From Solirubrobacterales bacterium (GTDB taxonomy: Bacteria; Actinomycetota; Thermoleophilia; Solirubrobacterales; Solirubrobacteraceae), in the NCBI GenBank assembly GCA_003157595.1, contig PMKB01000242.1:1-8444 (forward strand): 8,444 nucleotides of DNA, written 5' to 3'. Within the stretch, counting starts at the first letter, position 1. Every line of letters starts with the position of its first letter. Below are positions 1 through 5,191 of this stretch, piece by piece. Under the pieces are notes generated by a model that saw only the letters and a program-made list of their open reading frames with translations, was not told the DNA's origin and made no database searches. Made by a program: the position numbers and the translations under genes.

Positions 1-4
1 CGTC

Positions 5-662
5 GTGACCGCCACCAACGCCGCCTCGAAGAACGCGTCCAGCCGCACGCACTTCGATCGCTGGGCCCGTGGTATGACAGCGATCGGGTGTCGCGTTGGC
101 TCGCGGCCGCGTAACAGGCAGCCGTCGACACGCTCGCGCTCGCGCCTGCCGACCGGCTGATCGATGTCGGCTGCGGCACCGGCGTCGCTGTACGCACCGC
201 AGCCGCGACAGCGATCGGTTGGCGTCGACCTCTCGGGCGAGATGATTGCGCGCGGCCGTGAGCTCGCGGCCGGCATGGCAAACGTCGAGTGGGGGAGGCC
301 GACGCCGAGGCGCTTCCGTTCGAGGGCGGCGCCTTCACCGCGGTTCTCTGAACGACGTCGTTTCACCACTATCCGGCGCCTGAGAGCGCGATGGTGAAGA
401 TGGCGCGAGTCCTCGCTCCGGGTGGCCGAATCGTGATCGCCGACAGGACGACCGACCTGCGGATCATGCGACTCGCCATGCGTTGATGCGCCGCATGCAG
501 CAATGCCACGTCGCGCTTCGTCGCACGCCCGACATCGAGCTGATGGTGGGCGCCGCCGGGCTGATCGAGCCGGACGCGCAGACACTGGCAGGCGGGGTCC
601 ACGCAATCGCCGGCGCGCGCAAGCCGGCAGCCGGCGCGGTCTACAGCCCGCGGGCGAAGTGA
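5..662 (+). pseudogene. Decayed class I SAM-dependent methyltransferase (methyltransferase type 11-like)
   Basis: Pieces of one SAM methyltransferase can be read in order, but in changing frames. A GTG at 5 starts a segment ending HFDRWARG. The next frame gives YDSDRVSRWLAA, then a TAA at 112-114, then the SAM-binding motif I as LIDVGCGTG (about 157-183). Another shift gives VGVDLSGEMIARGRELA (218-270). A shift at the G-run 291-295 leads to EADAEALPFEGGAF, an in-frame TGA at 349-351, then SFHHYP and the post-motif segment ARVLAPGGRIVIAD. A last shift near 480 leads to a C-terminal piece ending at TGA 660-662. Total length is near 215 codons, close to the usual size of small methyltransferases. 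Four shifts and two stops make a functional protein very unlikely. The substrate cannot be inferred. Its 3' end overlaps the convergent GNAT remnant. Confidence 0.8.
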
Positions 663-1106
663 TGCGAGTAGATCGCCAGCCCGTGGTTGTAGTAGAGGCG
701 GTGCGCGTCGAAGCGCTGCGCGCCGGTGCCCGAGTCCAGATGCAGCTGCACGCAATCAAGTCTGCGTCCCTCGGCCTCCAGCCAGCGCAGCAGCGCCCCG
801 GCGTGACCCTCGCCGCGCGCTTCAGGGAGCTGTGGAGAGGTCGTCGACGTAGAGATGGTGACCCCACGCGAGGCTGTCGCTGACGCGGAACCCCGCCACC
901 GCCACGGCCTGGTCCCGGCCGGGCAGCAGGCTCGCGACCAGCCTGTAACCGCCGGGCCGCAGCACCCCATCGACGCGTTCCACGAACGCCTGTTCGTTCT
1001 CATAAGCGGGCCGCAGCCAGTGCATCGCAGCGTGTGCACGACGGGTCTCGCCGACATCCAGCTCGCGGACCTCTCCCGGCGGCGTTTGAGCGGGGGCCGC
1101 AGGCAT
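641..1106 (-). pseudogene. GNAT-family N-acetyltransferase broken by one frameshift
   Basis: The reading frame starts at ATG 1106 and runs 94 codons to DDLSTAP, then hits TGA at 822-824. Removing one base from the GGG run at 825-827 restores the family sequence: EARGEGHAGALLRWLEAEG, then QLHLDSG, then RFDAHRLYYNHGLAI, ending SHHFARGL at TAG 641-643. The joined product would be about 154 aa, a normal single-domain GNAT. EARGEGHAGALL fits the acetyl-CoA pyrophosphate-binding loop, so the break separates the N-terminal half from the cofactor site. The start lies only 3 nt after the stop of the 61-aa membrane gene, so it was probably translated by coupling as the last gene of the tmk cluster. One lesion means either a recent mutation or a sequencing error. 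The substrate is unknown. Confidence 0.75.
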
Positions 1107-1109
1107 TGC

Positions 1110-1295
1110 CTAGCGTCCCAGCCGCAACCAGTCGCCGAACTCCGCGAGCACGCCGGCGGCGCGGTAGCGCGCCTCGGCGAGCGCGTGGCGGGTCTGCGCC
1201 AGCCACGGCGGATCGAGGGCCAGCAGGTTGAGCACGACGACGGTCAGGGCGGCGAGCGCGAGCAGCGCGAGCAGGACTGCGAAGGCGATCACCAC
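1110..1295 (-). CDS. 61-aa single-span membrane protein, unknown function
   Basis: The product has an N-terminal hydrophobic segment at about residues 2-27 (rich in Ala, Leu, Val and Ile), then the short motif LDPPWL, then an amphipathic charged tail ending GDWLRLGR. It is most likely a membrane-anchored protein with one span and a cytoplasmic tail. It starts at GTG 1293-1295, preceded by AGGA (1303-1306) at a 7-nt spacing. A second GTG directly follows at 1290-1292. It sits between tmk, 81 bp upstream, and the broken GNAT gene, 3 nt downstream, all on the minus strand, so it is probably cotranscribed with them. I recall similar short proteins beside tmk in related actinobacteria but cannot verify this. 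The SD sequence, position and coherent hydrophobic/charged layout support a real gene. Function unknown. Confidence 0.68.
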   Translation of the reverse strand: MVIAFAVLLALLALAALTVVVLNLLALDPPWLAQTRHALAEARYRAAGVLAEFGDWLRLGR

Positions 1296-1317
1296 GCGGG
1301 CATCCTAGAAGGTCCAA

Positions 1318-1364
1318 GCGCGGCCGTCGCGCAGGTCCCCTGCGGACAGGATCGCCGGCCGCGC
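1318..1364 (-). terminator. Nested hairpin after tmk (terminator or attenuator candidate)
   Basis: A perfect 9-bp inverted repeat pairs GCGCGGCCG (1318-1326) with CGGCCGCGC (1356-1364). Its loop holds a second perfect stem, CGCAGG (1330-1335) with CCTGCG (1339-1344), closing on a TCC loop. The structure begins 13 nt after the tmk stop on the minus strand and ends 22 nt before the next start codon. No U-run follows. It could reduce read-through into the 61-aa gene or stabilise the tmk message. Confidence 0.4.
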
Positions 1365-1376
1365 GAGGCCCGCAGC

Positions 1377-1997
1377 TCACTCGAACAGGTCGGCGAGCTC
1401 CGCCAGCGCCGCCGCCAGCAGCTGCTCGGGCGCGAGCGTCGCGTCCAGCGTGCGGATTCGCGCCGGCTCGGCGGCGGCGAGCGACGCGTAGCCCGCTGCG
1501 ATCCGCGCGAAGAACTCGTCGGCCTCGCGCTCGAGCCGGTCGGCGTCCTCGCCGCGGTCGCCTCGGCGCGCCCGCCCGGCCGAGGGGTCGATCGCCAGCA
1601 GCAGCGTGCGATCGGCGCTCAGGCCCGCGGTCGCGAACTCGTTGATCGCCCGGACCGCGTCGAGCCCGAGCCCGCGCCCGGCTCCCTGGTAGGCCAGCGA
1701 GGAGTCGACATAGCGGTCGAGCAGGACCCACCGTCCGGCCGCTAGCTCGGGCTCCACACGCTCGGCGACAAGTTGCGCGCGCGAGGCCGCATACAGCAGC
1801 GCCTCGGCGCGGTCGGCGATTTCGAGCCGCGGATCCTTGACCAGCGAGCGGATCCGCTCGGCGAGCGCGACACCGCCCGGCTCGCGGAGCGCGACCGCGT
1901 CGATGCCGCGCGCCACCAGCGCCTCGCGCAGACCGGCCGCCAGCGTCGTCTTGCCGGCGCCGTCGATTCCCTCGATCGTGATCAGTCGCGCGGGCAC
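1377..1997 (-). CDS. tmk: Thymidylate kinase (dTMP kinase)
   Basis: Tmk phosphorylates dTMP to dTDP with ATP in the cytosol, a step all dTTP synthesis must pass. The 206-aa product has the expected length and motifs in order: the P-loop EGIDGAGKT (residues 9-17), REPGG (38-42) of the substrate site, the DRY signature (94-96) followed by SSLAYQG, and an arginine-rich [16 protein letters not shown] (142-154). A P-loop without a catalytic arginine combined with arginines in the LID is the bacterial, E. coli-like (type II) arrangement. It starts at GTG 1995-1997. No Shine-Dalgarno is visible, and TAGTCT lies 6 nt upstream, so the message may be leaderless. It heads a minus-strand cluster with the 61-aa membrane gene and a broken GNAT gene. 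holB, a frequent tmk neighbour, is 3.2 kb away on the other strand. Confidence 0.97.
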   Translation of the reverse strand: MPARLITIEGIDGAGKTTLAAGLREALVARGIDAVALREPGGVALAERIRSLVKDPRLEIADRAEALLYAASRAQLVAERVEPELAAGRWVLLDRYVDSSLAYQGAGRGLGLDAVRAINEFATAGLSADRTLLLAIDPSAGRARRGDRGEDADRLEREADEFFARIAAGYASLAAAEPARIRTLDATLAPEQLLAAALAELADLFE

Positions 1998-2003
1998 GCG
2001 CTC

Positions 2004-2009
2004 AGACTA
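2004..2009 (-). promoter_or_regulatory. Putative -10 element of tmk (leaderless type)
   Basis: Read on the minus strand, TAGTCT is followed by six bases (GAGCGC) and the tmk GTG. A TANNNT hexamer at this distance would place the transcription start at or next to the start codon. The hexamer is the same as before the 105-aa gene. No convincing -35 box is visible. Confidence 0.5.
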
Positions 2010-2050
2010 GTGGGCCTTCCGGGAACGTTGCGCCCCAATCGTCGGCGCCT

Positions 2051-2073
2051 GGCGAGCGCGCCGCGCGCTCGCC
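2051..2073. promoter_or_regulatory. 10-bp inverted repeat in the tmk / dehydrogenase divergent region
   Basis: GGCGAGCGCG (2051-2060) is followed by CCG and its exact reverse complement CGCGCTCGCC (2064-2073). Both flanking genes read away from it, so it is not an end-of-gene terminator. It abuts the possible -10 hexamer TATCGT (2074-2079) of the dehydrogenase. An operator for a dimeric repressor is the natural reading, but in such GC-rich DNA a structural role or chance cannot be excluded. Confidence 0.45.
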
Positions 2074-2079
2074 TATCGT
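2074..2079 (+). promoter_or_regulatory. Possible -10 element of the dehydrogenase gene
   Basis: TATCGT fits TANNNT and lies 43 nt before the GTG start. This would give a leader of roughly 35 nt carrying the Shine-Dalgarno sequence. It directly adjoins the 10-bp inverted repeat. No clear -35 box is seen, so support is weak. Confidence 0.3.
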
Positions 2080-2111
2080 TGCTCGTGCTCGCCGGCTGGC
2101 CGGACCCGTTC

Positions 2112-2117
2112 GAGAGG
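2112..2117 (+). promoter_or_regulatory. Ribosome binding site of the dehydrogenase gene
   Basis: GAGAGG (2112-2117) lies 5 nt before GTG 2123. It rules against the GTG at 2117, which would overlap the site, and fixes the start at 2123. Confidence 0.6.
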
Positions 2118-2122
2118 TGGCC

Positions 2123-3112
2123 GTGAGGGTCTCGATCCTCGATGACTATTTCGACACGCTGCGCACGCTGCGCTGCTTCGAGAAGCTGGCGGGCCACGAG
2201 GTCTCGATCCACAACAGCCACGTGCAGGAGGTCGGCGCGCTGGCCGAGCGGTTGCGCGGCTGCGAGGCGCTCGTGCTGATCCGCGAGCGCACGCAGATCC
2301 GTGCGCCCCTGCTCGAGCTGCTGGGCGACCTGCGGCTGATCAGCCAGCGAAGCGTGTATCCCCACATCGACGTCGATGCGTGCACGCGGCTCGGCGTGAT
2401 TGTGTCATCGAGCCAGCATGCCGACACCCCGTCCTACGCTGCCGCCGAGCTGACCTGGGGGCTTGTGCTCGCCGCGATGCGCGAGATCCCCCAGCAGATG
2501 GCGTCGCTGCAGGCCGGCACCTGGCAGATCGGCGTCGGCGCCTCGCTGCGCCACAAGACACTCGGCATCTACGGCTACGGTCGGATCGGCAGGGTCGTCG
2601 CCGGCTACGGCAGGGCGTTCGGGATGGCGGTTGAGGTCCTGGCGCGCGAGTCCTCCCGCGCCCAGGCGCGCGCCGACGGTCACCGTGTGGCCGAGAGCAG
2701 AGAGGCGTTCTTTGCCGAGTGCGACGTGATTTCGCTGCACCTGCGGCTGGTCGAGGCGACGCGCGGAATCGTCACCGCCGCGGACCTCGTTCAGATGAAG
2801 GCCGATGCGCTGCTGGTCAACACCAGCCGCGCCGGGCTGATCGAGCCGGGCGCGCTCGTGGCCGCGCTGGGCGCCGGGCGTCCCGGCATGGCGGCGGTCG
2901 ACGTGTTCGACCAGGAGCCGCTGCTCGACGCCGGCGATCCGCTGCTGCGGCTGAGCAACGTGGTCTGCACACCGCACATCGGCTACGTCACGCATGACGA
3001 ATACGAGCTGCAGTTCGCCGAGATCTTCGACCAGATCAACGCCTATGCGGCGGGCGCGCCGATCAACGTCGTCAACCCCGACGCGCTGACGCACGCCAGA
3101 CCCAGACCGTGA
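2123..3112 (+). CDS. D-2-hydroxyacid dehydrogenase (NAD(P)-dependent)
   Basis: This 329-aa protein belongs to the D-isomer 2-hydroxyacid dehydrogenase family, which interconverts 2-oxoacids and D-2-hydroxyacids (phosphoglycerate, glycerate, lactate and others). The nucleotide-binding Rossmann motif GYGRIG is at residues 151-156. The catalytic triad is visible: Arg236 in VNTSRAG, Glu265 in VFDQEP and His285 in CTPHIGYVT. The substrate domain is formed by the N-terminal ~110 residues and the C-terminus. No ACT domain follows, so it is not a long-form SerA. After the second Rossmann strand the sequence is VLARESS, without the usual Asp, so NADP use is possible. GTG 2123 is chosen because GAGAGG lies 5 nt upstream. 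The gene is alone on its strand, divergent from tmk, and is followed by a strong hairpin. The true substrate is not deducible. Confidence 0.92.
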   Translation: MRVSILDDYFDTLRTLRCFEKLAGHEVSIHNSHVQEVGALAERLRGCEALVLIRERTQIRAPLLELLGDLRLISQRSVYPHIDVDACTRLGVIVSSSQHADTPSYAAAELTWGLVLAAMREIPQQMASLQAGTWQIGVGASLRHKTLGIYGYGRIGRVVAGYGRAFGMAVEVLARESSRAQARADGHRVAESREAFFAECDVISLHLRLVEATRGIVTAADLVQMKADALLVNTSRAGLIEPGALVAALGAGRPGMAAVDVFDQEPLLDAGDPLLRLSNVVCTPHIGYVTHDEYELQFAEIFDQINAYAAGAPINVVNPDALTHARPRP

Positions 3113-3139
3113 TCATGCTCCGGCGCTGCACAGCGTCCT

Positions 3140-3169
3140 GCGGTGAGCCCGCTGTCGTGGGCTCGCCGC
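3140..3169. terminator. 11-bp hairpin between convergent genes (likely bidirectional terminator)
   Basis: GCGGTGAGCCC (3140-3150) pairs with GGGCTCGCCGC (3159-3169) through 11 pairs, one of them G-U in the plus-strand RNA, around an 8-base loop. It starts 27 nt after the dehydrogenase stop and lies downstream of the convergent GNAT gene as well. There is no T-run, which is common for terminators of high-GC actinobacteria. Confidence 0.65.
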
Positions 3170-3181
3170 TCGCTCGCCGGC

Positions 3182-3233
3182 ACGCCGGCAGGGTGTTGGC
3201 GAGGATCAGGGCGCCCGAGTCGAGTGCCGGCGT
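3182..3233. repeat. Spaced 9-bp inverted repeat after the GNAT gene
   Basis: ACGCCGGCA (3182-3190) is matched by its exact complement TGCCGGCGT (3225-3233) across a 34-nt gap. Read on the minus strand it begins 12 nt after the GNAT stop and could be a long-looped terminator stem. The overlapping CGCCGGCAC (3175-3183) could pair there instead. The wide gap makes this weak. Confidence 0.25.
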
Positions 3234-3244
3234 CTGAACGAGGC

Positions 3245-3706
3245 TCACAGCGCCTTGTGCATCTGCAGGCGCGAGATCTCGTAGCCGAGGCTTGCGTACA
3301 GCGAGCGTGCGACGTGGTTGTCGCCGAACACGTTGAGCCCGAGTTGCTTCGCGCCGTTGCGCCGCGCTTCCTCCTCGGCGAGCTCAATCGCCGCGCGGCC
3401 GAATCCGCGGCCTCGAAACGGCTCGTCGATCTCGATCGTCCAGACCCACCAGTGCTCGGGCGGCGCATCCTGCTCCTCTCCGATCCACAGGACGCCGACC
3501 GCGACGCCGTCGTCAAGCAGCCGGTAGACGAACTGACCTGGGGCCGGCGCGTCGCCGGGGAACAGCAGCCGGCGGTCTTCGCCGACCCGCCGCTCCGCGC
3601 TCGCGCGATCGTCGCCCGAGGCCACGCGTTCCTCGAGATAAGCGGCGCCGTGCTCCGAGAGCCAATCTGCAAGCGCCTGCGGTTCGAAGGGGGCGAGCGT
3701 CAGCAT
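3245..3706 (-). CDS. GNAT-family N-acetyltransferase
   Basis: The 153-aa product is a single GNAT domain, which moves an acetyl group from acetyl-CoA to an amine. The central strand IEIDEPF leads into the acetyl-CoA pyrophosphate-binding loop RGRGFGR (98-104), followed by the helix AAIELAEEEARRNGA. The C-terminal motif B reads LNVFGDNHVARSLYASLGYE (123-142), with the typical Asn and the Tyr often serving as the general acid. The N-terminal 50 residues are charged and specific to the subfamily. The ATG at 3706 has no clear Shine-Dalgarno or leaderless hexamer, so the start is the natural but not the proven one. A perfect 14-bp palindrome 33 bp upstream suggests a repressor site. The gene converges on the dehydrogenase. 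The acceptor substrate is unknown. Confidence 0.88.
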   Translation of the reverse strand: MLTLAPFEPQALADWLSEHGAAYLEERVASGDDRASAERRVGEDRRLLFPGDAPAPGQFVYRLLDDGVAVGVLWIGEEQDAPPEHWWVWTIEIDEPFRGRGFGRAAIELAEEEARRNGAKQLGLNVFGDNHVARSLYASLGYEISRLQMHKAL

Positions 3707-3739
3707 GCCCGGGACGCAGGTGAGGTTGGACGCCGCGCT

Positions 3740-3753
3740 GTGGCACGTGCCAC
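3740..3753. promoter_or_regulatory. Perfect 14-bp palindrome upstream of the GNAT gene
   Basis: GTGGCACGTGCCAC equals its own reverse complement over all 14 bases and lies 33 bp before the GNAT start on the minus strand, where a promoter or operator belongs. A second CACGTG core occurs at 3840-3845. Binding by a dimeric regulator is an inference; no regulator gene is in the window. Confidence 0.5.
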
Positions 3754-3786
3754 GACCGCTTGGACTCTCCCCGCGACGGGCGGCTG

Positions 3787-3828
3787 GGTGGTGGCGCGGT
3801 CGGGAGCCAGCAGCTTTCGCGCACCACC
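3787..3828 (-). terminator. Weak hairpin after the 73-aa gene
   Basis: GGTGGTGGCGCG (3787-3798) pairs with CGCGCACCACC (3818-3828), with one bulged base and a 19-nt loop. It lies 47 nt downstream of the 73-aa gene's stop on the minus strand and before the GNAT promoter region. There is no T-run, so a terminator role is tentative. Confidence 0.3.
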
Positions 3829-3874
3829 GACGGCGGACGCACGTGGCATCGTGTTGGCGTACCCGGTGCCTAGC

Positions 3875-4096
3875 TCAAGGCGCGACCAGGTCGGAGGGTC
3901 GGGCGGGCTGCTCGGTGTCTGGCTGCGCCAACACGCCGTCCTCGCCGCTCAGCGTGCCCATCGGCTGATCGGTGTGATCTGCCGCCGTCTGCTTCCTGGC
4001 GTCTTTTCTGGCCTGCTTGTCCAGCCGCCGCTCGCGTAGCCTGCTTTCACGAGTGAGCTTTGCCATCGTGGTCTTCTTCTTGCCGCCTGAGGCCAT
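3875..4096 (-). CDS. 73-aa small basic protein, unknown function
   Basis: The N-terminal half is strongly basic and helical: KKK near residue 6, then AKLTRESRLRERRLDKQA and KDARKQ (about 11-37). The C-terminal half is acidic and proline-rich, ending RPSDLVAP. No enzyme motif, signal peptide or membrane segment is present. The basic helix would suit RNA, DNA or ribosome contact, but that is inference. The start is ATG 4096 or the internal ATG at 4066, which gives MAKLTRES. Neither has a strong Shine-Dalgarno. The basic helix directly after MAKL makes the internal start attractive. An inverted repeat at 4125-4145 lies 28 bp upstream. The gene is the third of three small charged minus-strand genes. 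I do not recognise the family. Confidence 0.6.
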   Translation of the reverse strand: MASGGKKKTTMAKLTRESRLRERRLDKQARKDARKQTAADHTDQPMGTLSGEDGVLAQPDTEQPARPSDLVAP

Positions 4097-4124
4097 GCCT
4101 GTCCGTCTCTCATTGTGGAGTTCG

Positions 4125-4145
4125 GTGCGCGTCGACGACGCGCAC
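4125..4145. promoter_or_regulatory. 10-bp inverted repeat upstream of the 73-aa gene
   Basis: GTGCGCGTCG (4125-4134) and CGACGCGCAC (4136-4145) are exact reverse complements around a single A. As RNA this would fold as a 9-bp stem with a 3-nt loop. It lies 28 bp before the 73-aa start and 123 bp after the end of the 105-aa gene, so it may be an operator or a stem between the two minus-strand genes. No T-run follows on either side. Confidence 0.45.
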
Positions 4146-4268
4146 GCCAGTCGGGGTCAAGCTCGGGAGCAGCTCGTGGCCACCGAGAGCTTGTGGATGC
4201 CTACGGACGCTCGCGCACCGAAGGCACTTCCAGCCCGGGGGCCAGATTTTCGTGTTCCGGCCAACGCG

Positions 4269-4586
4269 CTACTTGCCGGTCGTGCGGTGCATCGACCCAC
4301 GCGTGTGTCCGACGCGCCGCCGTCCCACGCCCACCCCGCCGCCGTCTGCGCCGCGAACGGGTGGCGGGGTCCGTCGGATGAGCAGACGCAGCGCCGCGTC
4401 CTCGCTACCTTCGTCGGTCCGCCCGGTCAAAGCCGTCGGATGAACCGTGCGGAACACGGGCCCACGGCCGGCATCGACCACGGCCACGACGACCTTGGCG
4501 CTGCTCGGCGTGTCGAACACGATCCCGTGGCTCACGGTCGCGCCGCCGGCGACGTTCACTCGATCGCCTGGCTGCGCCGGCTCCAT
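4269..4586 (-). CDS. 105-aa conserved-looking protein, unknown function
   Basis: Residues 1-60 look like a small beta-barrel: PGDRVNVAGG, then HGIVFDTPSS, then the strand KVVVAVVDAG and FRTVHPTALTG. Next come an acidic-to-helical part with ALRLLIRRTPPPVRG and a Gly/Arg-rich basic tail ending GHTRGSMHRTTGK, which suggests contact with nucleic acid. There is no membrane segment. Third codon positions are mostly G or C in this frame, which supports it over the overlapping plus-strand frame. ATG 4586 is preceded by TAGTCT at a 6-nt spacing and lacks a Shine-Dalgarno, as expected for leaderless translation. It lies 100 bp after the 112-aa gene. I cannot name the family. Confidence 0.65.
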   Translation of the reverse strand: MEPAQPGDRVNVAGGATVSHGIVFDTPSSAKVVVAVVDAGRGPVFRTVHPTALTGRTDEGSEDAALRLLIRRTPPPVRGADGGGVGVGRRRVGHTRGSMHRTTGK

Positions 4587-4592
4587 CTACAC

Positions 4593-4598
4593 AGACTA
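4593..4598 (-). promoter_or_regulatory. Putative -10 element of the 105-aa gene (leaderless type)
   Basis: On the minus strand TAGTCT is followed by GTGTAG (6 nt) and the ATG at 4586. The hexamer and the spacing match those before tmk. It implies that this gene has its own promoter rather than depending on the 112-aa gene. Confidence 0.5.
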
Positions 4599-4686
4599 CT
4601 CGTACCTACGCTCATCTCGAGACAGTCGCGCGCGCGGGCAAACCGATCAGCAGGGACGCCTCGCCGCTCGCGGGCGAGGATCGTCG

Positions 4687-5025
4687 CTACCGATGACCGC
4701 GTCGTGGCGGCGGTGGTGACGCTGCCGCCGCTTCGCGCCGGGCCTGCGCTTCGCCGCGCAGGCGGGCCTGCAACTGGGCGTCGTGGTCGATGCCCTCCTG
4801 ACGCCGCTTCACTGACGCGGCCCCACGCGCCTGCTGCTTCGCCACCTCAAACTTGGCGCTCGCCTCCGCCGCCAGGCGCTTTAGCTCCTCGCCGCGACCG
4901 GCCAGGGCTTGATCAGCAGGGTCAGCGTTGCGGTGCGCGCGCTGATGCTCGTCGGAGACCTGGCGCGCCTTATGCGCGAGGTCACGCGCTTTTTTGACTT
5001 CGGCTGGCGCGGGCTCGTCGGACAT
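4687..5025 (-). CDS. 112-aa charged helical protein, unknown function
   Basis: After a short acidic N-terminus (MSDEPAPAEV) almost the whole product is rich in Ala, Arg, Lys, Glu and Gln, with runs such as KKARDLAHKARQVSDEHQ, EELKRLAAEASAKFEVAKQQ and AQARLRGEAQARREA. This predicts long, probably coiled-coil helices. It ends in a proline/arginine tail, SPPPPRRGHR. There is no cysteine, signal peptide or membrane span. A scaffold or nucleic-acid-associated role is possible but not shown. It starts at ATG 5025 without an obvious Shine-Dalgarno; a possible -10 (TAGCCT) is 30 nt upstream. It is divergent from holB across 166 bp. The low-complexity composition makes homology calls unreliable, and I do not recognise it. 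Confidence 0.6.
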   Translation of the reverse strand: MSDEPAPAEVKKARDLAHKARQVSDEHQRAHRNADPADQALAGRGEELKRLAAEASAKFEVAKQQARGAASVKRRQEGIDHDAQLQARLRGEAQARREAAAASPPPPRRGHR

Positions 5026-5055
5026 GGCAGGTGGCGCACCCTCGCGCCTGCAGTC

Positions 5056-5061
5056 AGGCTA
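5056..5061 (-). promoter_or_regulatory. Possible -10 element of the 112-aa gene
   Basis: TAGCCT on the minus strand fits TANNNT and would give a leader of about 23 nt. Unlike the leaderless cases, its spacing to the start adds no extra support. Confidence 0.25.
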
Positions 5062-5178
5062 GCACCAGCCGCGCGAACTATGGTAACCGGGCGTGCAGCC
5101 GACGCACGCCTCGGACTGGATCAGGCGATGGCACGCGGCTGAGCGGCGCCATCGCGATCCGTTCAGCCGGATTGAGGC

Positions 5179-5184
5179 TAGGCT
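5179..5184 (+). promoter_or_regulatory. Putative -10 element of holB (leaderless type)
   Basis: TAGGCT is followed by seven bases (GGCGGGC) and the holB ATG at 5192, so transcription would begin at the start codon. No Shine-Dalgarno at normal spacing competes with this reading. Confidence 0.5.
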
Positions 5185-5191
5185 GGCGGGC

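Noticed and set aside
855..1745. Plus-strand open frame of 296 codons opposite tmk
   Set aside because: It is antisense to tmk, the 61-aa gene and the GNAT remnant, has low-complexity Arg/Gln/Glu-rich sequence and no family motif. Long open antisense frames are expected in GC-rich DNA.
2405..3094. Minus-strand open frame opposite the dehydrogenase
   Set aside because: It is antisense to a gene with a full catalytic triad and Rossmann motif, and has no recognisable protein features itself.
4158..4193. 7-bp inverted repeat CAAGCTC / GAGCTTG after the 105-aa gene
   Set aside because: The arms are short with a 22-nt loop and no T-run, which is expected by chance in this sequence.
4017..4997. 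Plus-strand open frame of 326 codons across the three small genes
   Set aside because: It has Arg/Ala/Pro-rich sequence without domains. The minus-strand frames have better third-position GC and one has a leaderless-type promoter at the right distance.
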